From: Pelagibacteraceae bacterium AG-404-N13
Lineage (GTDB): Bacteria; Pseudomonadota; Alphaproteobacteria; Pelagibacterales; Pelagibacteraceae
Reading direction: 5' to 3'
NCBI GenBank assembly: GCA_003216255.1
Contig: QCJD01000005.1
Coordinates: 16,315 to 80,314, forward strand
DNA length: 64,000 bases
Shown here: one piece after another, positions 34,939 to 42,564 of the stretch
Layout of the letters: each line of letters starts with the position of its first letter
Position numbering within the stretch: the first letter of the stretch is position 1
Made by a program: the position numbers and the translations under genes
The notes under the pieces: model-generated
The model's database searches: none
Told to the model about the DNA's origin: nothing
The model's input: only the letters and a program-made list of their open reading frames with translations

Positions 34939-35456
34939 TTATTTTTTCTAATTTTTTCTTTCCATTTCCATGGGTATTCAAACTTCATTTTCCAAAAACC
35001 TAATTTGTTAATCTTTGCATGTTCTTGATTTTTAGCAAATTTACCTTTTGAATAGCGAGGCCAATCAAAAGCGTAACCATTTCTAACCATAAAAACAGAT
35101 AGACTTTCATCTTTTATAAAACACTCACCAATTAACCTTTTATATTTATCCTTATTTTTTTCAATTTTACAGTTTAAAGAATTACTACCAATTTTTTTTA
35201 TCAATTTATTTTTAGAGATTTGTCCACAAAAAACTTCTTTATTGTCTTCAATACAAGTTTGTTTTTTACCTTTGAAATAGCTTTCTGGAGCATCTATTCC
35301 ACCAAAACGAATTTTATTTCCATTAATCTTTATAGTATCTCCATCAACGACAATGGCATTTCCTTTGATGATATTCTTTTCATCACTATAAGAAAAAGAG
35401 AAAGAAAATAAAATTACTAAAGCAAGACTACTTAAAGTCAGACTTAGCTTTTTCAT
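34935..35456 (-). CDS. Secreted thermonuclease-like (SNase) protein
   Basis: A 173-residue protein with a signal peptide starting MKKLSLTLSSLALV, cleaved probably after FSYS. The staphylococcal-nuclease fold is visible: VVDGDTIKINGNKIRFGGIDAPES with the metal Asp residues and first catalytic Arg, KYKRLIGECFI with the catalytic Glu equivalent, and MVRNGYAFDWPRYSKGKF. The start at 35456 is preferred over an ATG 33 bases upstream because it begins the signal peptide and reduces overlap with the zeta-subunit gene. It would degrade DNA or RNA, or bind it, in the periplasm. Confidence 0.88.
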   Translation of the reverse strand: MKKLSLTLSSLALVILFSFSFSYSDEKNIIKGNAIVVDGDTIKINGNKIRFGGIDAPESYFKGKKQTCIEDNKEVFCGQISKNKLIKKIGSNSLNCKIEKNKDKYKRLIGECFIKDESLSVFMVRNGYAFDWPRYSKGKFAKNQEHAKINKLGFWKMKFEYPWKWKEKIRKNK

Positions 35457-35736
35457 TAAGCTCGTCCATTTTTTTTCGAATGTCTTCATCTGATATATTA
35501 TGATCTTTTAAGTCTTCTTTAACCTTTCTAAAAACATCATCATCTCCTGCTTCAGCAAAATCTGCTTTGATTACTGATTGTATATATTCTTTTTCCTGAT
35601 CTGGGTTATAACCTAAAATTTTTGAAGCCCACTTGCCAATGTATTTATTTCTACGAGCACTGACTTTAAATTGCAATTCCTCATCATGAGCGAATTTTTT
35701 TTCAAAACCTTTTTCTCTTTCATCGAATGAACTCAT
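35428..35736 (-). CDS. ATP synthase inhibitor subunit zeta (DUF1476)
   Basis: A 102-residue protein of the alphaproteobacterial zeta family, which inserts its N-terminus into F1-ATPase and blocks ATP hydrolysis. The diagnostic N-terminal stretch FDEREKGFEKKFAHDEE is intact, followed by FKVSARRNKYIGKWASKILG and the helical C-terminus. The length equals that of the Paracoccus protein (about 104). It overlaps the nuclease gene by 29 bases and the VanZ-like gene by 4, so it is made away from the ATP synthase operon, as usual. Confidence 0.92.
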   Translation of the reverse strand: MSSFDEREKGFEKKFAHDEELQFKVSARRNKYIGKWASKILGYNPDQEKEYIQSVIKADFAEAGDDDVFRKVKEDLKDHNISDEDIRKKMDELNEKAKSDFK

Positions 35737-36107
35737 TTTGATCTCCTAAAAGTAAATAATTTATATAAAATTAAAGATAATATTACCCCTAATGCATTTC
35801 CAAGTAAATCTGCTACTTCGAAACTTCTATTTGGAATAATAATGTGCATTAATTCTAAGAATATTGATACTAAAAATAAATAGTATGAAATTTTTTTTAA
35901 ATCTTTTTTGAAAGAGAAAATACCTAATAGTGAGAAAATTAAAAAAGCATACAAATGATTTGAAGAAAAAATTATAAAATCCCTGGTCAATTGTGGTTGG
36001 ATAGTACAATCATTATATAAAAAGCAGCCCAAAATACTTCCTGGATAAAGATAAAAAATAAATAAAAATAAATTTGAAATATAAAATGATATCTTTAAGA
36101 ATCTCAT
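35733..36107 (-). CDS. VanZ-like small membrane protein
   Basis: A 124-residue inner-membrane protein with four hydrophobic segments. The VanZ-family motif FLELMHIIIPNRSFEVADLLGNALG near residue 85 is clear. Functions of VanZ-like proteins outside teicoplanin resistance are unknown, and the short form here is common in alphaproteobacteria. It overlaps the zeta-subunit gene start by 4 bases and is divergent from gpmA across a 26-base gap, so promoters there must be very compact. Confidence 0.82.
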   Translation of the reverse strand: MRFLKISFYISNLFLFIFYLYPGSILGCFLYNDCTIQPQLTRDFIIFSSNHLYAFLIFSLLGIFSFKKDLKKISYYLFLVSIFLELMHIIIPNRSFEVADLLGNALGVILSLILYKLFTFRRSK

Positions 36108-36133
36108 AATTACTCTATATTAAAAAAAAAATC

Positions 36134-36850
36134 ATGAGTCACTTAATACTAGTTAGACACGGTCAAAGCGAATGGAATTTAGAAAATAGATTTACAGGCT
36201 GGGTAGATGTAGATTTGGCTCCAAAAGGAAAGCTAGAAGCTTGTAAAGCTGGTGAGTTAATAAAAGAACTCAATTTAGAAATTAATCATTTTTTCTCATC
36301 CTATCAAAAAAGAGCAATCGAAACTTTAAAATTAATGTTGGTCACAATGAGAATTAAGAATGATAAAGTAATTAAAGCCTGGGAACTAAATGAACGACAC
36401 TATGGTTCTTTAACTGGTTTAAATAAAGATGAAATGAAAAAAAAACTAGGAGAAGATAAAATTCATATTTTTAGAAGATCTTGGGATAAACCACCTGAAC
36501 CATTAAATAAAAATAACCCTTATCATCCTTTAAATATTGAAATTTATAAAGATATACCAAAAGATAAAATACCTGATACTGAATCTTTGAAAGATACTTA
36601 TGATAGAGTAATTCCATATTTTAAAAAAAATATAGAAAAAAAAATAAGTGAAAATGTAATGATTTCTGCTCATGGAAATTCTATCAGATCTCTTTGTAAA
36701 TATTTATTTGATATTAGTAATGATGAAATTTCAAAATTGGAAATTCCTACAGGAAATCCTTTAATTTTGGAATTTGATAGTAATATTAAGTTGCTTAACG
36801 CAAAGTATTTAGATAAAGAAAGAGCTAAAGACTTACTTAAGTTTGGTTAA
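36134..36850 (+). CDS. gpmA: 2,3-Bisphosphoglycerate-dependent phosphoglycerate mutase
   Basis: A 238-residue glycolytic enzyme interconverting 3- and 2-phosphoglycerate. The phospho-accepting His 9 is in LVRHGQSEWN, and the pattern NRFTGWVDVDL, NERHYGSLTGLNK with the acid Glu, and ISAHGNSIRSL with the second His are all intact. The length fits the dPGM family, slightly short of E. coli GpmA (250). Its end overlaps the convergent murU-like gene by 4 bases. Confidence 0.94.
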   Translation: MSHLILVRHGQSEWNLENRFTGWVDVDLAPKGKLEACKAGELIKELNLEINHFFSSYQKRAIETLKLMLVTMRIKNDKVIKAWELNERHYGSLTGLNKDEMKKKLGEDKIHIFRRSWDKPPEPLNKNNPYHPLNIEIYKDIPKDKIPDTESLKDTYDRVIPYFKKNIEKKISENVMISAHGNSIRSLCKYLFDISNDEISKLEIPTGNPLILEFDSNIKLLNAKYLDKERAKDLLKFG

Positions 36851-37530
36851 TTTAATTTATTAAAAATCTCAATATCTGTTAAATGAATAAATTCATTAAA
36901 ACTTTCATATCCATATAATTCTTTATTATCAATTAAATCATTCCAAATTTCAGAAATTGAAAAAATATTACTATTTATATTTTGAAATACTTTTTTGTTT
37001 AATATTTGACAGCCTGTGTAAATAAAATCATTATCAACCTCTTTGGTTAATTTATTTTTGTTAAGACTAAAATCACCTTTAAATCTAGTATCAAAACTTT
37101 TATCTTTGTTAACTACCATTAATAAATTTTTTACTTTATATTTAAAATAATATTTTTCCATTTCATTAAATGTATTTTCATAGTTTGAATTCCATAAAGT
37201 ATCTGGATTTAAAATTAAAAAATCTTCATCTTCAGAATTCTTCATTAAATTAAATATTCCACCTCCAGTATCTAATATTTTTTCACCATCACTTAATACT
37301 TCAATATTTAAAGGATAGTTTTTATTTTCAATAAAATTTCTTATTTTTTCACCTAAATAAAATGTATTAATTTTAATATTATTTATTCCAATGGACTTAA
37401 CAAAATTCAAAGTATTATCTAACAAATTAATATTTTTTATTTTTAGCAAAGATTTAGGGGTATCATTTGTTATTGGTTGTAATCTTTTTCCATAACCTGC
37501 ACAAAGTATTAAAGCTGATTTAACTTTCAT
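36847..37530 (-). CDS. murU: MurU-like nucleotidyltransferase
   Basis: A 227-residue sugar-1-phosphate nucleotidyltransferase. The signature ALILCAGYGKRLQPITNDTPKSLLKI at the N-terminus binds the nucleotide (Gly-x-Gly-x-Arg and the following Lys), and the metal-binding Asp lies in LILNPDTLWN near residue 105. Next to an AmgK-type kinase it most likely makes UDP-N-acetylmuramate from MurNAc-1-phosphate in peptidoglycan recycling. Its start overlaps amgK by 4 bases. Specificity is inferred from the pair, not from a motif. Confidence 0.85.
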   Translation of the reverse strand: MKVKSALILCAGYGKRLQPITNDTPKSLLKIKNINLLDNTLNFVKSIGINNIKINTFYLGEKIRNFIENKNYPLNIEVLSDGEKILDTGGGIFNLMKNSEDEDFLILNPDTLWNSNYENTFNEMEKYYFKYKVKNLLMVVNKDKSFDTRFKGDFSLNKNKLTKEVDNDFIYTGCQILNKKVFQNINSNIFSISEIWNDLIDNKELYGYESFNEFIHLTDIEIFNKLN

Positions 37531-38480
37531 TTTTTTCTAATCTTTTTTGGAAAATTTTTATCTACAATGTTTTTTAAATGATTAAACTTAATATTATTAT
37601 TAATTCTACCTTCTATCAATTTCCAAGCATAAGGGATAAGTTTTAAATATCTATGTTTTTTATCTCTTTTAGAAAGTCTAGAAAATATACCAATTATTTT
37701 AAAATTTCTTAACACTGACAATATTTCAAAATCATTTTGAAATTTATTTCTATCTAAAGATTTATTTTTTTTGATAAATTGATTAAAAATTTTATCTTTA
37801 AATTTTTTATCAGTTTTAAAACGAACATCATCAATTAATGATGCAAGATCATAAGCTATATTACCAAAAACTGCATCCTGACTGTCAATTAATCCAAGTC
37901 CTTGTTTAGTAATCATCATATTTGATATGTGAAAGTCGCGGTGAATAAATATTTTTTTTTTATAGATCAGTCTATTTAATAAATCCTTAAAAATTTTTGA
38001 AATTTTTTTTTTTTCAGAATTTTTTGTCCTTCCTTTTACATACTTTGGAAAATACCATTTTAAAAATAAATTTGCCTCATTAAATAGTTTTGCTTTAGAA
38101 TAATTTGGAATTCTATATTCAGTATTTTTAAATGTTTTTACTTTTTTTGTTTTTATTTTTTGAATTTTATTAAGTAATAAAATAATTTTTTTATAATAAA
38201 ATAATCTTTTTTTTTTATTTTTTTTTAATAGTTGCAAAACTGTTTGATTTCCAAAGTCTTGAATTTCAATATAATTTTTATAGTAGTTATTCTCTATCAT
38301 TTTCGGAGCTAACAACTTTTTTTTATTTAAAAGATTATTTATAGCTTCATAATTGATTAAATTACTTTTTTTTTGTTTTTTACAAAATACTAAGATTGAA
38401 GTTTGTTTATTATTTTTTTTTCTATAAAAAGATCTAAAGGAAGCGTCCCCTGATAACTTTTTAAGATTATTTAATTTCAT
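37527..38480 (-). CDS. amgK: AmgK-like sugar kinase (aminoglycoside-phosphotransferase fold)
   Basis: A 317-residue kinase of the APH fold. The catalytic loop FIHRDFHISNMMI near residue 190 and the metal motif GLIDSQDAVFGNIAYDLASLIDD near residue 210 are intact. AmgK phosphorylates the anomeric carbon of MurNAc or GlcNAc, feeding MurU. The protein is notably Lys-rich. It overlaps tsaE upstream by 14 bases and murU downstream by 4. The order tsaE-amgK-murU is widely conserved in alphaproteobacteria, which supports the call. Confidence 0.87.
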   Translation of the reverse strand: MKLNNLKKLSGDASFRSFYRKKNNKQTSILVFCKKQKKSNLINYEAINNLLNKKKLLAPKMIENNYYKNYIEIQDFGNQTVLQLLKKNKKKRLFYYKKIILLLNKIQKIKTKKVKTFKNTEYRIPNYSKAKLFNEANLFLKWYFPKYVKGRTKNSEKKKISKIFKDLLNRLIYKKKIFIHRDFHISNMMITKQGLGLIDSQDAVFGNIAYDLASLIDDVRFKTDKKFKDKIFNQFIKKNKSLDRNKFQNDFEILSVLRNFKIIGIFSRLSKRDKKHRYLKLIPYAWKLIEGRINNNIKFNHLKNIVDKNFPKKIRKK

Positions 38481-38949
38481 CTAAAAAACTAACTTTCTTC
38501 TTTGAAGAAATGGTAAGAAATCTCTTTTTGTATTCATCGCCATATTCAAAATTTAGATCTAGTATATTATTAGTTTTATATTTTTTCATTTTTTCTGGCC
38601 ATTCAATTAATGTTATTTCATCAGGATTGTCTTCATAAATTCCAATATTGGCTAATTCTTTTTCATCATTTATTCTATATAAGTCGTAATGCTTGATGAC
38701 CATAGATCCTAATTGATATTCATGAACCAAATTAAAAGTTGGGCTTGATATCTCTGTTATTGATTGATTGTTTTGTCTTTGTAAAAAATTTATTAGATAC
38801 CTGATAAAAGTTGTTTTACCAACTCCCAGCTCTCCTCTTAAAAAAATAGCATCTCCAACCTTAATATTTTTAGAAAATATTTCTGCTATAGATTTAGTTT
38901 TAATTTCTTCTGAAATATTTATTCTGCTACTTTTAGTAGCGGTAAGCAT
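38467..38949 (-). CDS. tsaE: tRNA threonylcarbamoyladenosine biosynthesis ATPase TsaE
   Basis: A 160-residue P-loop ATPase needed for t6A modification of ANN-decoding tRNAs, working with TsaB and TsaD. The Walker A motif [14 protein letters not shown] lies near residue 40, and the family motif [12 protein letters not shown] near residue 65. HYDLYRI and LIEWPEKM follow as expected. An upstream ATG at 38979 exists, but the start at 38949 shortens the overlap with ahcY to 17 bases and gives normal family length. It is followed by amgK and murU. Confidence 0.92.
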   Translation of the reverse strand: MLTATKSSRINISEEIKTKSIAEIFSKNIKVGDAIFLRGELGVGKTTFIRYLINFLQRQNNQSITEISSPTFNLVHEYQLGSMVIKHYDLYRINDEKELANIGIYEDNPDEITLIEWPEKMKKYKTNNILDLNFEYGDEYKKRFLTISSKKKVSFLDEIK

Positions 38950-40219
38950 CTGGTTTATAAGGTCCTTCCGTTGTAACACTAATATAATCAGCTTGTTCTT
39001 TTGATAATTTAGTTAATTTTGCTCCAACTTTTTCTAAATGTAACCTTGCAACTTTCTCATCAAGATGTTTTGGTAATACATATACCTTATTTTCATACTT
39101 ATCAGAATTATTCCATAATTCTATTTGCGCTGTAACTTGATTAGTAAATGATGCACTCATAACAAAACTTGGATGACCAGTTGCACACCCTAAATTTACA
39201 AGTCTTCCTTCCGCTAATAAAATAAGTCTTTTATTATCTGGAAAAGTAATTTCGTGAACTTGGGGTTTAATTTCATCCCACTTATAATTTTTTAACGCTT
39301 CTACTTGTATTTCGTTATCAAAGTGTCCAATATTACATAAGATTGATCTATCTTTCATAGCTCTCATATGATCTGCGGTAACTATATCTTTATTTCCAGT
39401 AGCAGTAACAACAATATCTGCCTGTCCAATCATCTCATCCATCAAAACAACTTCGTAACCTTCCATCGCTGCTTGAAGTGCACATATTGGATCTGTTTCG
39501 GTAACCATTACTCTAGCACCGCTTTGACGTAATGAAGCAGCACTCCCTTTTCCAACATCACCAAAACCAGCAACTATTGCAACTTTACCTGACATCATAA
39601 CATCAGTTGCTCTTTTAATTCCATCTACTAAACTTTCTCTGCAACCATATAAATTATCAAATTTAGATTTTGTTACTGAGTCGTTTACGTTAATTGCAGG
39701 AACTAATAATGTTCCCTGCTCTTCCATTTTTTTCAAAGCCAAAACTCCAGTTGTTGTTTCTTCGCTTAAGCCTTTTATATCTTTTAATAAATCTTTATAA
39801 TCTTTATGCATAAGAGCAGTCAAATCGCCACCATCGTCTAAAATCATATTTGGCTTCCAATCTTTTTTACCCTCTATTGTTTGTCTTACACACCACCAAT
39901 ATTCTTCTTCGGTCTCTCCCTTCCATGCAAACACAGGTATACCTGCTTTTGCTATTGCTGCTGCAGCATGATCTTGAGTAGAAAATATATTACATGAAGA
40001 CCACCTTACCTCTGCACCAAGGTCGACTAGTGTTTCAATTAAAACTGCTGTTTGAATTGTCATGTGCAAACAACCTAAAATTCTTGCTCCTTTAAGAGGA
40101 TGTTTTCCCTTATATTCTTTTCTTAAAGCCATTAATCCTGGCATTTCAGTCTCTGCTAAAGAGATTTCTTTTCTTCCAAATTCTGCTTCATTTATATCTT
40201 TTACTTTATAATCACTCAT
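38933..40219 (-). CDS. ahcY: S-adenosylhomocysteine hydrolase
   Basis: A 428-residue NAD-dependent enzyme splitting S-adenosylhomocysteine to adenosine and homocysteine in the methyl cycle. Recognisable parts include [16 protein letters not shown], the nucleotide motif [15 protein letters not shown] near residue 220, and the C-terminal [10 protein letters not shown] that completes the neighbour's NAD site. The ATG at 40258 would add 13 residues; 40219 is chosen because MSDYKVKDI matches the usual start and AAAGGA lies upstream. No SAH or SAM riboswitch was recognised in its 65-base leader. Confidence 0.96.
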   Translation of the reverse strand: MSDYKVKDINEAEFGRKEISLAETEMPGLMALRKEYKGKHPLKGARILGCLHMTIQTAVLIETLVDLGAEVRWSSCNIFSTQDHAAAAIAKAGIPVFAWKGETEEEYWWCVRQTIEGKKDWKPNMILDDGGDLTALMHKDYKDLLKDIKGLSEETTTGVLALKKMEEQGTLLVPAINVNDSVTKSKFDNLYGCRESLVDGIKRATDVMMSGKVAIVAGFGDVGKGSAASLRQSGARVMVTETDPICALQAAMEGYEVVLMDEMIGQADIVVTATGNKDIVTADHMRAMKDRSILCNIGHFDNEIQVEALKNYKWDEIKPQVHEITFPDNKRLILLAEGRLVNLGCATGHPSFVMSASFTNQVTAQIELWNNSDKYENKVYVLPKHLDEKVARLHLEKVGAKLTKLSKEQADYISVTTEGPYKPDAYRY

Positions 40220-40284
40220 TTTTGATAATCCTTTCAAATAAAGCCGGGTTTCTAACAATAATATAAAAAATAATCAACTTATCA

Positions 40285-41817
40285 TTAAATCGCGGGGAGA
40301 ATTATTTCAACTTTTGCTCCCTTATTTATATTATTAGTCGCTATTATTTCACCATTGTGAAGCTCAACTAGGTTTTTAACTATATTTAAACCTAAACCAG
40401 AATGTTCTCCAAATTTTTCAGGTCTATTACTATAAAATCTATTAAAAATTTTGTCAGTATTTTTTTCACTAAATCCAATTCCCTCATCAATTACAATCAA
40501 TGACAATTTACCATTCTCTTTTTTTGATATCTCAACAATTATTTCTTTATTGTTTTCACTAAAAGAAATTGAATTTTCTAAAAGATTAGCAATAATTTGC
40601 TCTATTCTATTTTCAATACCAAGAATATTAAATTGATTATTATTATCAATTTTTAGTTTAATTCTAATTGATCTTTTTGATTCATAAATACTATTAAAAT
40701 CATCTACTACAGATTTAGCAATATGACTTAAATTAATTTTTTTCATTCTTTCTGATGAAATAGCAGCCTCATCTTTAAGCATCTGAGAATAATCTGTGAT
40801 TAATCTTTCAATTCTTTCTACATCATGAGAGACAATTCCAACTAATTTGCTTCTAAGTTCTTTGTTCTCTGTTTCTGAGATTATATCTGAAGCACTCTTT
40901 AATGATGCTAAAGGATTTCTAATTTCATGAAGCAAATCTGTAGAGTAGTTTTCTGCAGTTGCTATTCTTTTATTTAGCTCATTTGTCATTTCATCAAGTG
41001 AATTAGAAAGCACACCCAGTTCATCATGTCTTTTTTTTATATTTTCTATATTCGTTTTTTCATCACTTTTATCTTTTATTATTTTTGTATAAGCAACAAG
41101 GTTTCTTATTGGTTTCAAAAAATATCTATTTAAAACAAAAGAGAATATTAGAATAACTATGACTACTAAAATTGCAGTTCTAATAATAAAATTTTTTCTT
41201 TCGGCAATTGCAACTTTTACATCATTGGCATTCTCGATAATTGCCAAGTAGCCCACATTATTATTATCAATTAACACATTTTTAATAGTTATTAAGAGAA
41301 ACTGATCGTAAGTTTCTTCAGTAAAAGAATAAGCTTTTCCAAAATTGCTGGATTTTGAATAATTTTTTAATTCAAAATCAATAAATGAGTTTTTTTTACT
41401 AGTTGTATCATTTTTTTCTGTTTTTTTTTGAATTTGACCCTCATTAAGATTGTTCATTTCAATTACTTCGAGCTTTTGGGAAAATGATCGAGGATCTAAG
41501 TCTAAAGTATCAGTATCTCCGATCAATTCAAAATTGTTATCAAAAATTTGAACTCTATCTAAATTCTGAAAAAGAAATCGAGTTGAAAATAAAAATTTTT
41601 TTATATCGTTTTGATTAAATTTTATTCCTAATCTGTTTAAATTTTCAATTGTATTATTTAATACATTAACATGATTGGAGGTTTTGTTTTTTATAATTGT
41701 AGGTTTAATACTGTTTAAATAAAAAATAGTTAAAATTCCAATAACTAAAAAAACAAGAAAATTGATAAATAGAAATTTTTTTAAAATAGATAAATTTTTT
41801 AAAAAGTGACTTAACAT
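40285..41817 (-). CDS. chvG: Sensor histidine kinase ChvG
   Basis: A 510-residue membrane kinase. Two membrane helices (about residues 13-32 and 207-227) flank a periplasmic sensor domain. A HAMP linker, a HisKA domain with phospho-acceptor His at about 297 (LLHEIRNPLASL) and an ATP-binding domain (N box NLLENSISFS, GLGLNIVKNL) follow. ChvG senses acid or envelope stress in Rhizobiales, held in check by a periplasmic regulator. It starts on the stop codon of chvI (TAATG). Synteny with chvI and ahcY supports the name. Confidence 0.9.
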   Translation of the reverse strand: MLSHFLKNLSILKKFLFINFLVFLVIGILTIFYLNSIKPTIIKNKTSNHVNVLNNTIENLNRLGIKFNQNDIKKFLFSTRFLFQNLDRVQIFDNNFELIGDTDTLDLDPRSFSQKLEVIEMNNLNEGQIQKKTEKNDTTSKKNSFIDFELKNYSKSSNFGKAYSFTEETYDQFLLITIKNVLIDNNNVGYLAIIENANDVKVAIAERKNFIIRTAILVVIVILIFSFVLNRYFLKPIRNLVAYTKIIKDKSDEKTNIENIKKRHDELGVLSNSLDEMTNELNKRIATAENYSTDLLHEIRNPLASLKSASDIISETENKELRSKLVGIVSHDVERIERLITDYSQMLKDEAAISSERMKKINLSHIAKSVVDDFNSIYESKRSIRIKLKIDNNNQFNILGIENRIEQIIANLLENSISFSENNKEIIVEISKKENGKLSLIVIDEGIGFSEKNTDKIFNRFYSNRPEKFGEHSGLGLNIVKNLVELHNGEIIATNNINKGAKVEIILPAI

Positions 41818-42515
41818 TATTTAACATTCCAACGATACCCACTTCCATATCTTGTTTCGATCGCTGAAAAGTCATTATCTACTTTTTTAAATTTTTTTCT
41901 AATCCTTTTTACATGACTATCTATAGTCCTATCTTCAATATCCGTGTCTTCTCTGTAGGCAACGTCCATCAATTGTGATCTTTCTTTGATATTTCCAGGT
42001 CTTTTAGCTAATTCTTGAACTATTAAAAACTCAGTAGTAGTTAATTTATCTGGAAGAGGTTTTCCATCCCATTCACATTCTAATTGGGTTGGATCTAATC
42101 TAAGTTTGCCATGATTAATAATATTTTTATTATCTTCAAGATTTGAATCTTTTTTACGCAACTGTACTTTAATTCTTTCTATCAAAACTTTCGTTGAGAA
42201 GCCTCCAGATTTTTTTACAAAATCATCTGCACCCAATTTAAGACCTAATAATTCATCAACCTCTTCGTCTTTAGATGTTAAAAATATTACTGGCAAAGAA
42301 GTTTTCTTTCTTAGTTTTGTCAATAATTCTGTTCCTTCCATTCTTGGCATTTTAATATCTACTACAGCTAGATCAGGTGGTGTCCTTGATAAACCAATTA
42401 GCGCACTCTCACCATCAAGGTATGTTTGTATATTAAATCCTTCTTTTTCGAGAGCTATGCTCAAACTTGTGAGAATATTTCTATCATCGTCTATAAGTGC
42501 AATTGTATGTTTCAT
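41817..42515 (-). CDS. chvI: Response regulator ChvI
   Basis: A 232-residue OmpR-family regulator. The receiver domain has the acidic pocket IDDD near residue 8, the phosphorylated Asp 53 (VVDIKMPRMEG) and the conserved Lys near 104. The C-terminal winged helix (TTEFLIVQELAKRPGNIKERSQLMDVAYRE, ERTIDSHVKRIRKKF) is complete. It is coupled to chvG by a one-base overlap. In other alphaproteobacteria the ChvGI pair controls envelope, exopolysaccharide and metabolic genes; the targets in this cell are unknown. Confidence 0.92.
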   Translation of the reverse strand: MKHTIALIDDDRNILTSLSIALEKEGFNIQTYLDGESALIGLSRTPPDLAVVDIKMPRMEGTELLTKLRKKTSLPVIFLTSKDEEVDELLGLKLGADDFVKKSGGFSTKVLIERIKVQLRKKDSNLEDNKNIINHGKLRLDPTQLECEWDGKPLPDKLTTTEFLIVQELAKRPGNIKERSQLMDVAYREDTDIEDRTIDSHVKRIRKKFKKVDNDFSAIETRYGSGYRWNVK

Positions 42516-42564
42516 TGATATTTATAAAAATACTAAATTGTTTAAATTTGGGCAATTTAAAATT

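Noticed and set aside
40220-40284. Possible SAH or SAM riboswitch before ahcY
   Set aside because: The 65-base leader shows none of the conserved aptamer segments of the SAH, SAM-II or SAM-V classes that I can recognise.
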